Shown here piece by piece: positions 1 through 10,026 of a stretch of DNA of 55,580 nucleotides. Position numbers and translations under genes: made by a program. The DNA comes from Chloroflexota bacterium (GTDB taxonomy: Bacteria; Chloroflexota; Dehalococcoidia; Dehalococcoidales; UBA2162). The notes under the pieces were generated by a model. It ran no database searches, had not been told where the DNA came from, and worked only from the letters and a program-made list of their open reading frames with translations. Every line of letters begins with the position of its first letter. Positions within the stretch are counted from its first letter, which is position 1. The stretch spans positions 1 to 55,580 of the forward strand of contig JACPPV010000019.1 in the NCBI GenBank assembly GCA_016190825.1. The letters are read 5' to 3'.

Positions 1-1
1 C

Positions 2-559
<558 letters not shown>

Positions 560-1291
560 TCATGCAGACCCTGTTGATACATAACATAAGCCATCGCCAC
601 CATCATCGCGGTATCAGTGCCCGGATAAATTGGAATCCACTCATCAGCCAGTACTGCGGTATCCGTATGACGGGGGTCAATGATAACTACGGGGATACCC
701 TTTGCTCTGGCCGGGTAAGTACCTAGGTAGTGTTGGTGCTACTTACCATCTCTGCCGAGTTCCAGGCCCAGAGGATAATGAATCGGGAGTTAAGTACATC
801 TTCGATCTCGTTGGCTACCCGACTGTAGCCGTAAGTGTAATTAGTGGCGTCGACCGTTCCCTGAAAGGACATCGAGCCGCGACGAGCGGTGTAGCCACCA
901 AATTTACCGAGGAAATAATTAAGCCAAGCCTGGGACGGTTGACAAGGGAAAGGCTACCGGGGCCGCTACAACCCAGAATAGCCTCATTCCCACAGGTATT
1001 CTTGATACGAGTAAGCTCTGAATCCACCCGTCCAGCACCTCATCCCAAGAACAACGTTCAAACTTGCCTTCTCCTCTCTCCCGTCCTTGTCATCGGATAG
1101 AGGAGGCGATCGGGAGCGTAGAGGTGCTAGCGGTGAGGCCGTCCCCGTAGACAAGCCCGCAGTTGAGGCTCTTCGCCATCATCGCTGGTAATGGCGATGA
1201 CTTGCCCATTTCCAACATAGGCCTTCAGCTGGCAGTTACCCCCGCAATCATGAACGCAACCCGTGGGAACAACCTTTATATCCGGTCCTAT

Positions 1292-1372
1292 CTAGTGTAG
1301 TGTCTCAGCAACGGTTATACAATTCATCAGCTTGGCCAACATTGTAGAGTTTTCACAGGGATACTATACTAG
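1292..1372. repeat. Short element with imperfect CTAG-type inverted ends
   Basis: The left end CTAGTGTAGTGTCTC and the reversed right end CTAGTATAGTATCCC agree at 12 of 15 bases, enclosing 81 bp without coding capacity. The left end sits precisely where homology of the molybdoenzyme remnant stops. This is probably a non-autonomous (MITE-like) element; no transposase with these ends is in the window. Confidence 0.45.
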
Positions 1373-1512
1373 TTACTGCTCATCTTGCTCCTTCGCATTG
1401 CCCGGACAAAATAGCCGACTTCGAGGGTAAGCTTTCTTTACCGGTTGGAGCGAAACGCAGGGCAAGTCACCTTCCGTATTATGGCCCCACCGCTGTGGGC
1501 GCAGCAACTAAC

Positions 1513-1618
1513 CTAGCAGGGTGATGAAAAACCCTGCTTTTGCCCAAAACGGCCCATCGTTTAGGCACGAAATTGGAGGGATTTTCATCCATTTTGCCCT
1601 TTTTCAGTACCCTGCTAG
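1513..1618. repeat. MITE-like element, 19-bp inverted ends
   Basis: The left end CTAGCAGGGTGATGAAAAA and the reversed right end CTAGCAGGGTACTGAAAAA match at 17 of 19 bases around a 106-bp non-coding core. The right-end CTAG (1615-1618) is also the first four bases of the next element, so the two share or duplicated a CTAG target. Confidence 0.6.
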
Positions 1619-1768
1619 TGTGGTGTATCTAACACTCCGTTAGTTCATCAAGTGGCGTTGTCATTCTGAACGAAGTAAAGAATCCGTGTTCCTTGTGTCA
1701 AAACGATTTTTTGCCGCTGAGCTCCTCGGAATGGCAAAGCTAACATTATTTACGATACATCACACTAG
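1615..1768. repeat. MITE-like element, about 19-bp inverted ends
   Basis: The left end CTAGTGTGGTGTATCTAA and the reversed right end CTAGTGTGATGTATCGTAA differ at only a few positions; the element is 154 bp. Its interior contains TCATTCTGAACGAAGTAAAG, which resembles a widespread short dispersed bacterial repeat. There is no open frame. Together with the two elements before it, it fills the gene-free stretch between the molybdoenzyme remnant and the MFS gene. Confidence 0.55.
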
Positions 1769-1857
1769 TTGCTCTCAGGAGTGAAACACCTTAGGCATAA
1801 ATAGAAGGAATCATATTCATGGCATCGTGGCATACTTCCCTTATTTAATCGACTATG

Positions 1858-3144
1858 TTAGACGAGCTTGACTTTTTGGCTATCAACTATTTGAGGAAAG
1901 CCTCGCAGGTAAACATGTCTGGGGGTGGACAGCGCAAAACCAACTAGCATTATGCCTACAAAGATCATACCTTCAACCAGCAGCACAAGGACTACCGGGT
2001 ACACATTGCCAAGGAAGCCGTTGACCAGGTTCATGGTGGACATTACACCGCCAAGACTGAAGGCGTTAATACTGGCTAGCCGTCCTCGAAAGTCATCTGC
2101 CGCCAGGGACTGGGTGGTGGCCTGGCCCAAAGTCATGAAAGCCGCCTGACTGGCCCCCATAGCAGCTGCGGCCGTTACGGCTACCGCCATGTTCGGGGCA
2201 AAAGAGAGCATCACTTGGCCCAGCCCGCTCAAAATGCCGGTGACAAGGTAAAACTTCCCTCGGGCAAAGGGACTCAAGACGCCACCGATGAGGATGCTGC
2301 CTGCCAACGCACCGGCTCCAACCCCCACCATCAAGTTGGCGAATCCGGCGCTGCCCGCTCCCAGACGTTGCGTTGAGAAGACGGGCAACAGCGACTCAAA
2401 AGCCATGGTCAGGCCGCAGTGCAAAATGACCATACCAGTGATCATGCGGATCGTGTGGTGATGCCAGACGTACCGAATGCCATCGGTAAAGTTGACCACA
2501 AAGCTTTCGCCCTTCTTGATGCCGCCCGTAGAGACTGTTTTGATTTTCAAGATCTGTACCCATCCTACCAGGTAGAAAGCGGTGCACAAAAAGAAGGCGG
2601 CAGGAGCACCCAGGATGGCTAGCAAAGGAGCCGTAAGCCCTGGCCCTACTAGCCTCGAAGCGTGCATGGTGGCCGCGTTGAGAGAGAGGGCATTGAGCAA
2701 TTTCTCCCTGGGCACCAGGTTGGCCGCCAATGCCTGAGAGACTGGCATCTGCATTGCCCGGGCGGAGCCATTTACCAGAGAGAGGAGAAGGATGTGCCAG
2801 GTCTCAAGGATACCGGAGATGGCCAACAGCGCAAGTACCAAGTTATGCAAAAGATTAACCCCGTATGTCCATGCCAGCAGGGTGCGTCGATTCATCTTGT
2901 CTGCCAGGACGCCAGATATCGGCGGCAAAAACACCATGGGGGCCATGGCCACAAAGGTGACTGTTCCCACCATAGAGGGGGAATGGGTCATATCAAAAAC
3001 CAGCCACCCCCGAGCCACAATCAGCGCCCAGTAAGCTGCTTGAGCCGACAGGTTCGCCATCCACATGTACCGGTAGTCACGGTACTGGAGAGCGGATACG
3101 TAGCGGTCCAGGGTGTTGCGTCCAATTGCTGCTAGGCTTGCCAT
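1858..3144 (-). CDS. MFS transporter (EntS-like exporter group)
   Basis: This 428-residue polytopic membrane protein has about 12 predicted hydrophobic segments. After a short N-terminal helix (LQYRDYRYMWMANL) comes the MFS loop 2-3 signature GVLADKMNRRTLL at about residues 79-91, basic and turn-rich as expected. The length and the N-terminal SALQYRDYRYMW pattern fit the MFS_3 group, which includes enterobactin and macrolide exporters; the substrate cannot be told. It probably works by proton antiport in the cytoplasmic membrane. It stands alone, transcribed toward the repeat cluster, with 216 bp separating it from the Ste24-like protease gene. Confidence 0.85.
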   Translation of the reverse strand: MASLAAIGRNTLDRYVSALQYRDYRYMWMANLSAQAAYWALIVARGWLVFDMTHSPSMVGTVTFVAMAPMVFLPPISGVLADKMNRRTLLAWTYGVNLLHNLVLALLAISGILETWHILLLSLVNGSARAMQMPVSQALAANLVPREKLLNALSLNAATMHASRLVGPGLTAPLLAILGAPAAFFLCTAFYLVGWVQILKIKTVSTGGIKKGESFVVNFTDGIRYVWHHHTIRMITGMVILHCGLTMAFESLLPVFSTQRLGAGSAGFANLMVGVGAGALAGSILIGGVLSPFARGKFYLVTGILSGLGQVMLSFAPNMAVAVTAAAAMGASQAAFMTLGQATTQSLAADDFRGRLASINAFSLGGVMSTMNLVNGFLGNVYPVVLVLLVEGMIFVGIMLVGFALSTPRHVYLRGFPQIVDSQKVKLV

Positions 3145-3360
3145 ACTCTAGTCCTCTTTGCGTTTCGTCGTAACTCGATGAGTTTATATGTTACACAACT
3201 TCTGAATGAGAACACAAGCGCCGCACTCGTTTACATGATTGTGTGGTGACAGCCGCTCTCTTTTTTCTCTTTGTTCCAGGAATATAAGCTGGGTCAGGTA
3301 TCATATACTCTGGATGTCTGGGGGACGTATGGCGCTGCCGCTTAACAAGGCTCTGCGCCA

Positions 3361-4644
3361 TCAAGCCCTATCTTGGTCTTGCTCCTTGTTTTCAAAAACG
3401 TGGGTTTTCATAGTGCGCTCTATAGCCTGAATTCTTTCGAGCAGGGGCGGGTGGGAATAGTTCAGGAAAACGTAAAAGGGGTGGGGAGACAGATTGGAGA
3501 GGTTGCTGGCGGAGAGCTTTTTGAGCGCTTCGACCAGGGACGCGGGTTCATCTATCGTTTCCCCGGCAAAGCGATCGGCTCCACGTTCGTTCGTGCGGGA
3601 GACCATGTGGAAAAAGATTGAAAGAACCATCTCCAGCGGTGTGTAGAGCAGACCAAAGAAGACAAGTCCCGCATAGACCGATGGCTGCTCCATAGAGAAG
3701 GCGTCATACAGTCCCTGGCTGCCCACAAAAACGGACAGCAGGAAGAACATGACGCCGGAGTGCAGGATAGAGACAATGGTTCCCTGCAGCACATGTTTCT
3801 TCTTGTAATGGCCGATTTCATGGGCAAGTATTGCCACCATCTCCGCTACAGTGTGCTGGGCGATGAGCGTGTCAAATAGGGCGATACGCTTATTGCGTCC
3901 GAAGCCGGTGAAGAAGGCGTTAGCCCGGCTGGTACGCTTTGAGCCGTCCATGATAAAGATGTTCTTCACCGGGAAGTTGACGGACCCGGCATACTTGAGG
4001 ATGGCATCGCGGAGCCCGCCGGAAGCCATCGGCGTGAACTTGTTGAAGAGTGGCATGATCCAGGTCGGCGCAACATACGCTATGAACAGGGAGAATAGGG
4101 TGACGCTCCCCCAGGCATATATCCAGGCGTACCTGCCGGCATATTCGAAGAGACCGAGAACGCCGGCCAGAAGAGGCCCGCCGAACAGCACCACCAGGGC
4201 GAGTCCCTTCAGGCGGTCTATCACAAAGAGGCGGGGTGTGGTGCGGTTAAAACCGAAACGTTCCTCAATGACGAAGGTAGCATAGACGCTGAACGGCAGC
4301 GTTAGCACCGCATATGCAGCCAGCAAAACGCCGAAGTACAGAAGGCCATTGATTATAGGAGCGAATCCCGGTCCCCTGACCAGCAGATCGAGGTAGTTAA
4401 AGCCTCCGGCGATCCAGAATGACAGCAGAACGCCCAGGTTGAATGTGCCAGCAATGAGCTGGAATTGCGTTGCGCTACGGGTATATTCCTGGGAACGCTG
4501 GTAATACTCCGGATCGTAAACTCCACGAAGCGCCGCAGGCGGCTCAAGCTTCAGAGCACCCAGATTCAGGAGATTTGCCACCACATCCAGGAAAAAATCC
4601 AGGATGAGGGCGGCAAGGATAATGACGAAAAACAGGTTTACCAT
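3361..4644 (-). CDS. M48 family (Ste24-like) membrane metalloprotease
   Basis: The 427-residue protein has several N-terminal hydrophobic helices and then the zinc protease core. HEIGH lies at about residues 274-278 within ILAHEIGHYKKKH and supplies two zinc His ligands and the catalytic Glu. NERGADRFAGE further on supplies the third ligand (Glu). The N-terminal LEPPAALRGVYDPEYYQRSQEY is typical of the M48 N-domain of CAAX prenyl protease 1. Bacteria generally lack CAAX prenylation, so a role in membrane protein quality control is more likely. The start codon lies at 4644, divergent from the PPDK-like gene with about 200 bp between them. Confidence 0.92.
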   Translation of the reverse strand: MVNLFFVIILAALILDFFLDVVANLLNLGALKLEPPAALRGVYDPEYYQRSQEYTRSATQFQLIAGTFNLGVLLSFWIAGGFNYLDLLVRGPGFAPIINGLLYFGVLLAAYAVLTLPFSVYATFVIEERFGFNRTTPRLFVIDRLKGLALVVLFGGPLLAGVLGLFEYAGRYAWIYAWGSVTLFSLFIAYVAPTWIMPLFNKFTPMASGGLRDAILKYAGSVNFPVKNIFIMDGSKRTSRANAFFTGFGRNKRIALFDTLIAQHTVAEMVAILAHEIGHYKKKHVLQGTIVSILHSGVMFFLLSVFVGSQGLYDAFSMEQPSVYAGLVFFGLLYTPLEMVLSIFFHMVSRTNERGADRFAGETIDEPASLVEALKKLSASNLSNLSPHPFYVFLNYSHPPLLERIQAIERTMKTHVFENKEQDQDRA

Positions 4645-4847
4645 TTTGATACTACCTGTATTTTACATCCGCGCCGGAATGGAAACAATTCAGCCTTGAC
4701 CCGGGAGCGAATGTGATAAAATTAACTATATAGCCATAATGGCCTGAATTCTTGCCACTGTGCCCGGCGGAGGACCGATGTGAGGCTATCTAATTCAGTT
4801 TTCGTTTCGCATTGTAACCAATGATTTCATCGGGAAGGAGGATTGAG

Positions 4848-7130
4848 ATGGCGTACGTACAATTCTTTGCTGAAAAGGAGAAGGACAAATTCCAGCTCGG
4901 TAATAAGGGAGTGAGCCTGGTAGAGATGACGCATCTGGGGCTGCCGGTCCCTCCCGGTTTCGTGATCACTATTGATGCTTACAAAAGATGGCGCGAGACC
5001 AAGCTTTTGCCCAGCGAAACCATCACCGAGTCGGTAGCTGCCCTCGAAAAGGAGATAGGGCGGAAGCTGGGCAAGGGGCTGGAAGTGTCAGTGCGTTCCT
5101 CCGGTCCCGTTTCTATGCCGGGCATGATGGATACTGTTCTTAATGTGAGTGATATGGGGCAACTGTTCAGCGCCTTGGGGAGGGTATTCGAGTCATGGGA
5201 CAATATGCGCGCCGTGGAATACCGGCGTCTTAACAAAATTCCGTCCACCCTTGGGACGGCGGCTGTAGTCCAGGCAATGGTGTATGGTAACCGTGACGAG
5301 CGTTCTGGAACCGGCGTGCTTTTCAGCCGGAACCCCAGCACCGGAGAGGCAGGGATTTTCGGCGAGTATCTGTCCCAGGCACAGGGCGACGACCTTGTTT
5401 CCGGGACGCGCACCCCTAAGCCGGTGGAAACACTTAAAGCAATGATGCCGGATGTCTATGCGCGGCTGGAGGAAATCGCCAAAAGGCTGGAGCGGCACTT
5501 CTGCGATATGCAGGACATTGAGTTTACCGTGGAATCGGGCAAGCTTTATATCCTCCAGACCAGAACAGCCAAAAGGAGCGGCCAGGCGGCGGTGAAATCG
5601 GCGGTTGACATGGTAGAGGAGGAGCTGATTACCCCGGAAGAAGCAATCTCTCGGGTGACCCCGGATGATATCTCTGGACTTTTGCATAAGAGGCTAAAGG
5701 CGCCGGTGACCCTGCGGCCGCTGGTCAAAGGACTGAACGCGGCGCCGGGTGCCGCCAGCGGCCGGGTGGTCTTTGACCCTGTCAGCGCCGTTGCTGAAGC
5801 CCGGAAGGGGACGTCTGTGATTCTGGTCCGCCCGGAGACCAGCCCGGATGATATCCAGGGAATCGCCGCAGCTGAAGGAGTGTTGACCCAGCGCGGCGGC
5901 CTCACGTCTCATGCTGCTATTGTTGCCCGTGGGATGGGTAAGCCGTGCGTCTGCGGCGCGGAGGACATCCTGATTGATACTTTAGCCAGGCAGTTCAGCG
6001 TGAATGGCACGCTGGTGCAAGAGGGCGAGGAGATCACCATTGATGGGACTATGGGCAACGTCTATCTTGGCCGCCTGGCAGTAGAGGAAGTCAGCCTAAC
6101 TCAGGAGCTTATGGAGTTGATGAGCTGGGCGGATGGCTTTAAGCGGTTGGGCGTAAGAGCTAATGCTGACACGCCTCAGATGATTGCCCAGGCGAAAACG
6201 TTTGGCGCTGAAGGGATTGGCCTGTGCCGGACCGAGCGTATGTTCAATGCTCCAGAGCGTCTTTCGGTAATCCGTGAATTTATTCTTGCCGAAAACGGTA
6301 GCAAGCGCACTGACGCTATCGAGCATCTGGGGCAGTTGCAGAAGGAGGATTTCGGGTTTCTCTTCCGTGAACTGCAGGGTCTGCCGATAATAATCCGCCT
6401 GCTGGACCTGCCACTACATGAGTTCCTGCCTCCTGAAGACGAAGTGGCTGATCCCCAGGTAAGAAAGAGGATCGCCGAACTAAAGGAGACCAATCCCATG
6501 CTGGGACATAGAGGGGTGAGATTGGCAGTAACGTCACCACAGATTTACCAGATGCAAATAGAGGCGATTGAAAAGGCGCTGGCAGAGGTCCCGGCGGATG
6601 TTTCCGTGATGATCCCGCAGGTGGTCACGGCGCAGGAGGCGCTGATGGTCAAGAGATTGTTGAAGGGTTCCAGGATGAAGGTGGGCGTGATGATGGAAAC
6701 GGTCCGCGCTTGTATGCGTGCCGCCCAGCTTGCAGAGGAAGTGGACTTTTTTTCCTTCGGTACAAATGACCTGACGCAGGCGGTCTTTTCATTCAGCCGG
6801 GAAGATGCCGAAAAGAAATTCCTGACCACCTATCTTACACTGGGCATCCTGCAGGACAACCCCTTCGAGGTGCTGGATGTAAAAGGGGTAGGGCGCCTTA
6901 TGGAGACGGCTGTATTCTGGGCGCGCCGGGCTAAAAAAGAAATCGAGATTGGCGTTTGCGGAGAGCAGGCCGGAGAGCCGAGGTCTGTCCGGTATCTTCA
7001 TACCATCGGTGTGGACTATGTCAGCACCAGCCCCTTTCGGATCCCGATTGCCAAGCTTGTAGCGGCTCAGGCGGCGCTGGCAGGAAGACGCGACAGTCAG
7101 CCCGATAAAGAGAAAGAAGAAGGCAAATAG
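4848..7130 (+). CDS. Pyruvate phosphate dikinase-like enzyme, short form
   Basis: The enzyme would interconvert pyruvate, ATP and Pi with PEP, AMP and PPi. The ATP-grasp domain begins with GNKGVSLVEM and carries SMPGMMDTVLN and SGTGVLFSRNPSTGE. The swivelling phosphohistidine domain has GGLTSHAAIVARG (catalytic His). The C-terminal PEP/pyruvate barrel has GLCRTERMF, the arginine-containing GHRGVRL, and GVCGEQAGEP with the conserved Cys. I start at ATG 4848 because AAGGAGG lies just upstream, not at the ATG 27 bp earlier. At 760 residues it is over 100 shorter than usual PPDK (about 870-900). A helical segment normally between DTVLN and the SWDNMRAVEYRR motif is missing, so SDMGQLFSALGRVFESWDN follows almost directly. 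PPDK and a PPDK-like paralogue cannot be separated by reading alone. Confidence 0.88.
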   Translation: MAYVQFFAEKEKDKFQLGNKGVSLVEMTHLGLPVPPGFVITIDAYKRWRETKLLPSETITESVAALEKEIGRKLGKGLEVSVRSSGPVSMPGMMDTVLNVSDMGQLFSALGRVFESWDNMRAVEYRRLNKIPSTLGTAAVVQAMVYGNRDERSGTGVLFSRNPSTGEAGIFGEYLSQAQGDDLVSGTRTPKPVETLKAMMPDVYARLEEIAKRLERHFCDMQDIEFTVESGKLYILQTRTAKRSGQAAVKSAVDMVEEELITPEEAISRVTPDDISGLLHKRLKAPVTLRPLVKGLNAAPGAASGRVVFDPVSAVAEARKGTSVILVRPETSPDDIQGIAAAEGVLTQRGGLTSHAAIVARGMGKPCVCGAEDILIDTLARQFSVNGTLVQEGEEITIDGTMGNVYLGRLAVEEVSLTQELMELMSWADGFKRLGVRANADTPQMIAQAKTFGAEGIGLCRTERMFNAPERLSVIREFILAENGSKRTDAIEHLGQLQKEDFGFLFRELQGLPIIIRLLDLPLHEFLPPEDEVADPQVRKRIAELKETNPMLGHRGVRLAVTSPQIYQMQIEAIEKALAEVPADVSVMIPQVVTAQEALMVKRLLKGSRMKVGVMMETVRACMRAAQLAEEVDFFSFGTNDLTQAVFSFSREDAEKKFLTTYLTLGILQDNPFEVLDVKGVGRLMETAVFWARRAKKEIEIGVCGEQAGEPRSVRYLHTIGVDYVSTSPFRIPIAKLVAAQAALAGRRDSQPDKEKEEGK

Positions 7131-7502
7131 TCAGTCAGCCTTATTGGGATTGGGAGGAACCTCATAGGAACTGAAGAGGAAATCCAGGTCATCTTTCAGG
7201 GCTGAGAATTTCGCTTCCGGAAAAAGGTTATCTATGGAATCCAGCATCAGTTTTGTTTCACTTTTGGCTGAGCCAACGATGTGCGCGCGCAGGCATTCCT
7301 TTTCAGCATTGTCTGCCGGGTCTTGAATCTTGAAAGTCAGCGTGCCGCGCGAGAGGAACGATGATGAATCGGTGGGCAGAGAAAAATTCTCCAGCTTCGC
7401 TTCGCCGAGCGTAGCCCCCTGTTTAAGGGCAAAGTCTCTTATCTCATAAAAAAGAAGCTCAGGGCTTATCTCTCGGTAGGCTTTCCGTATTTGCATGAAC
7501 AC
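7131..7502 (-). CDS. Hypothetical protein, 123 aa
   Basis: I do not recognise a family. The 123-residue protein is soluble and mildly acidic, with an N-terminal helix (ISPELLFYEIRDFALKQG), a central beta-rich part (RGTLTFKIQD) and a C-terminal helix ending in FLFSSYEVPP. There is no signal peptide or membrane segment. It converges on the PPDK-like gene with the two stop codons adjacent (7128-7130 and 7131-7133), so neither leaves room for a terminator. Start ATG 7502 is the first in frame; ATG 7496 is possible. Confidence 0.6.
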   Translation of the reverse strand: MFMQIRKAYREISPELLFYEIRDFALKQGATLGEAKLENFSLPTDSSSFLSRGTLTFKIQDPADNAEKECLRAHIVGSAKSETKLMLDSIDNLFPEAKFSALKDDLDFLFSSYEVPPNPNKAD

Positions 7503-7587
7503 CGTCCCGGCCAGAATAAGCTAATCATAGTGGGTGATTGCCTGATTGTCAATTGACATGGACGAGGTTGTTTAGCAACTCACCCAA

Positions 7588-7720
7588 GCCGTTCGTGGCT
7601 CGCCACCGACCCTCGCCACAGGTGGTGAGCCGTTAGCCTGCCCTGAGAACAGACGAAGGGAACCACAACTGCCCTTCGACAAGCTCAGAGCCTGCCCCGT
7701 ACTTGATACGGGGGCGAACG
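7588..7720 (+). repeat. Dispersed repeat, copy A
   Basis: This lies in the roughly 450-bp gene-free stretch before rpsB. Its second half (CCCTTCGACAAGCTCAGAGC and CTGCCCCGTACTTGATACGG) recurs almost base for base, reversed, at 37304-37407. The first half (GCCGTTCGTGG, TAGCCTGCCCTGAG, GAAGGGAACC) recurs in the same order with small indels. Internal inverted repeats (CCCCGTA/TACGGGG) would form hairpins. It has no coding frame. Confidence 0.7.
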
Positions 7721-7888
7721 GAGTTATTAAACGCTCTCATGGACCGTTAATCTAAGCTGCCATTCCTTCGAAAGTCGGAATCCAGACGGGGCAGGAGTAG
7801 GTTCCCGCTTGTGAGGGAATGACAATACCAACCGGATGCCCTCACGATGAAGAAGGTATAGCGTTCGTAAACCCTTTCTGAGTTTGAG

Positions 7889-7917
7889 TTGCCGTCAACA
7901 AAAGGTTATGCTATACT
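7889..7917 (+). promoter_or_regulatory. Promoter of the rpsB operon
   Basis: The -35 box TTGCCG (7889-7894) and -10 box TATACT (7912-7917) are exactly 17 bp apart, 33 bp before the rpsB start. It probably drives the whole tightly packed rpsB-to-rseP run. Confidence 0.7.
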
Positions 7918-7950
7918 TTTCACTTAGCGATAACAGGTAGGGGGTTAGAC

Positions 7951-8742
7951 TTGCCAGAAACCGTTACCATTGCTACTACAACAATTAAACAGCTTCTTGA
8001 AGCAGGTGCCCATTTTGGCCATCAGACCAGCCGGTGGGACCCGCGGATGAAACAGTATATCTTTACCAAGCGCAACGGCATACACATCATTGATCTTGAG
8101 AAAACAGTGGTTATGCTGGAAAAAGCCTGCGCCTATGTCCGTGACGTCGTTGCCGATGGTGGGCATTTCCTTTTTGTCGGCACGAAGAAGCAGGCTCAGG
8201 AAGCAGTGGCGGAGGAAGCAAAGCGCTGCGGTATGTACTACGTCAACCAGCGCTGGATTGGCGGTATTCTGACAAATTTTGCTACAATCCAATCGCGTAT
8301 CGACTACCTGGTTCGGCTGGAGGACCAGCAATCCAAAGGAGAGTTCACCCGTTTGCCCAAGAAAGAGGCGATGAAACTTGAAGAGGAAATCGCCCGTATG
8401 AACCGGCAATTTGGCGGCTTTAAGGAAATGACGAACCTGCCGTCAGCCATATTTGTCATTGATACCGTCAAAGAGACCATCGCCATTACCGAGGCGAAAA
8501 AGATGGGCATACCCATTGTGGCGATTGCTGATACGAATTGCAATCCTGATGAGATTGATTACCCCATCCCGGCTAACGATGATGCCATCAGGGCTGTAAA
8601 ACTGGTATGCGCAAAAATAGCGGATGCAGTTCTTGAAGGCAGGACCGTACGTGCGTCCATGGCTGCCGAGACAATGGCTGAAGAGAAATTCCTGGAAGAT
8701 GAAGGTTTGGAGATTGCCAGAGAATCTGCTTCCGCTGCCTAG
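7951..8742 (+). CDS. rpsB: 30S ribosomal protein S2
   Basis: S2 is a 30S subunit protein bound at the head-body junction, required for S1 binding. The 263-residue sequence shows the family hallmarks: [20 protein letters not shown] near the N-terminus, [33 protein letters not shown] (the S2 signature), and [19 protein letters not shown] near the C-terminus. It starts with TTG at 7951, preceded by GGTAGGGGG, since no ATG fits the conserved N-terminus. It is the first gene of a same-strand operon with tsf 22 bp behind it, the usual bacterial pairing. Confidence 0.97.
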   Translation: MPETVTIATTTIKQLLEAGAHFGHQTSRWDPRMKQYIFTKRNGIHIIDLEKTVVMLEKACAYVRDVVADGGHFLFVGTKKQAQEAVAEEAKRCGMYYVNQRWIGGILTNFATIQSRIDYLVRLEDQQSKGEFTRLPKKEAMKLEEEIARMNRQFGGFKEMTNLPSAIFVIDTVKETIAITEAKKMGIPIVAIADTNCNPDEIDYPIPANDDAIRAVKLVCAKIADAVLEGRTVRASMAAETMAEEKFLEDEGLEIARESASAA

Positions 8743-8764
8743 AGTATGATGTCAGGAGGACACG

Positions 8765-9271
8765 TTGAAGGTTACCACGGATAGCATTAAAGCCCTGAGG
8801 GAGCAATCCGGCGCCGGTGTAATGGAATGCCGGAATGTTCTCGAAGAGACTAACGGAGATATTGAAAAGGCCGTCCAGATTCTAAGAGACCGGAATCTTT
8901 ATAAGGCCGAGAAGAAGAAGCTGAGGGTGACAACCCAGGGGCTGGTTGAAGCCTATGTCCACGCGGGTGGACGCATTGGTGCTATGGTCGAACTTAACTG
9001 CGAGACTGATTTTGTGGCCCGTACCGATGAGTTCAAGCAACTGGCGCATGATCTTGCCATGCAGGTGGCGGCCATGTCTCCGCAGTATATCTCGAAGGAT
9101 GAGATTCCGCCGGGGGCTGACATTGATCCCCAGAGCGCCTGTCTTTTGCTGCAGCCTTTTATCAAGTGCACCGATATGCCCATTCAGGACATCATCAACC
9201 AGACTATCGCTAGGGTTGGTGAAAATATCAGGGTAAGCCGGTTCGCCAGATTCGAAGTGGGTGAAAAGTAA
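8765..9271 (+). CDS. tsf: Elongation factor Ts, short form
   Basis: EF-Ts recycles EF-Tu by expelling GDP. The N-terminal UBA-like domain is clear ([19 protein letters not shown]), followed by the core signature [17 protein letters not shown] and one dimerisation subdomain. At 168 residues it lacks the second core repeat found in the roughly 280-residue E. coli protein; short forms are known from several phyla, including Dehalococcoidia. It starts with TTG at 8765 after a good AGGAGGA site. The last codons run up to and overlap the region used by pyrH for initiation. Confidence 0.95.
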   Translation: MKVTTDSIKALREQSGAGVMECRNVLEETNGDIEKAVQILRDRNLYKAEKKKLRVTTQGLVEAYVHAGGRIGAMVELNCETDFVARTDEFKQLAHDLAMQVAAMSPQYISKDEIPPGADIDPQSACLLLQPFIKCTDMPIQDIINQTIARVGENIRVSRFARFEVGEK

Positions 9272-9299
9272 GCCGCGGGAGAATGTGTCAGAAGCGCCG

Positions 9300-10025
9300 A
9301 TGGCAGTTCCCAGATACAAGCGTGTTCTTCTGAAACTAAGTGGCGAAGCGTTTGCTGGGACAAAGAGATATGGCATCGATGGCGCCGTCCTGAAGAAAAT
9401 AGCCGTCCAAATCAAGCAAATAGCCAGCATGGGTGTTGCCACTGGGATCGTTGTTGGTGGGGGAAACATCTGGCGGGGTGCGACGGCAGAGTTAGACGGG
9501 ATGGACCGGGTGACGGCTGACTATGCCGGGATGCTGGCAACGGTCATCAATGCTCTTGCCTTGCAGGATACGCTTGAAAGGGAAGGGCTATCGGCCCGGA
9601 CTCAATCGGCCATTACCATTCAAGCAGTGGCGGAGCCTCATCGCTTAGGCCGTGCCATGCGCCATCTGGAAAAGGGGCGTGTTGTTATTTTTGCAGCGGG
9701 TACCGGCAACCCGTACGTAACTACGGATACTGCGGCGGCTTTAAGAGCCATCGAGATTGGAGCCGAGGTCTTGTTGATGGCCAAATATAATGTAGATGGA
9801 ATCTATAGCGCTGATCCGCGCAAAGATCCGGCGGCGAAAAAGTTTGACCGTCTCACGCATTTTGAGGCCATCAACATGCGTCTCAGGGTTATGGATGCCA
9901 CAGCCCTTTCCCTCTGTATGGACAACAGCCTGCCGATAATTGTCTTTGATTTGCAGGCGCCGCGGAGTATTGAAAGGGTGGTCCTGGGTGAGCCAATTGG
10001 CACAATTGTTTCCAGCGGAGAGTAA
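9300..10025 (+). CDS. pyrH: UMP kinase
   Basis: UMP kinase phosphorylates UMP to UDP with ATP and belongs to the amino-acid kinase fold (hexameric, GTP/UTP regulated in bacteria). Visible motifs are [11 protein letters not shown] (phosphate binding), [32 protein letters not shown] and [16 protein letters not shown]. The conserved N-terminus begins at ATG 9300 ([18 protein letters not shown]), which gives 241 residues. A GTG at 9285 is possible but sits only about 3 nt from GGGAGA. It follows tsf closely and its stop is 1 nt before frr. Confidence 0.96.
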   Translation: MAVPRYKRVLLKLSGEAFAGTKRYGIDGAVLKKIAVQIKQIASMGVATGIVVGGGNIWRGATAELDGMDRVTADYAGMLATVINALALQDTLEREGLSARTQSAITIQAVAEPHRLGRAMRHLEKGRVVIFAAGTGNPYVTTDTAAALRAIEIGAEVLLMAKYNVDGIYSADPRKDPAAKKFDRLTHFEAINMRLRVMDATALSLCMDNSLPIIVFDLQAPRSIERVVLGEPIGTIVSSGE

Positions 10026-10026
10026 G

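Noticed and set aside
702-1100. A 132-residue plus-strand reading frame over the molybdoenzyme remnant.
   Set aside because: It has no family features or ribosome site and is antisense to recognisable molybdoenzyme segments.
2662-3135. A 157-residue frame opposite the MFS gene.
   Set aside because: It is the antisense shadow of a clear membrane transporter, rich in His, Gln and Arg without a domain.
4696-4722. A TTGACC/TAAAAT promoter before the PPDK-like gene.
   Set aside because: The spacing is only 15 bp, so I did not list it as a feature.
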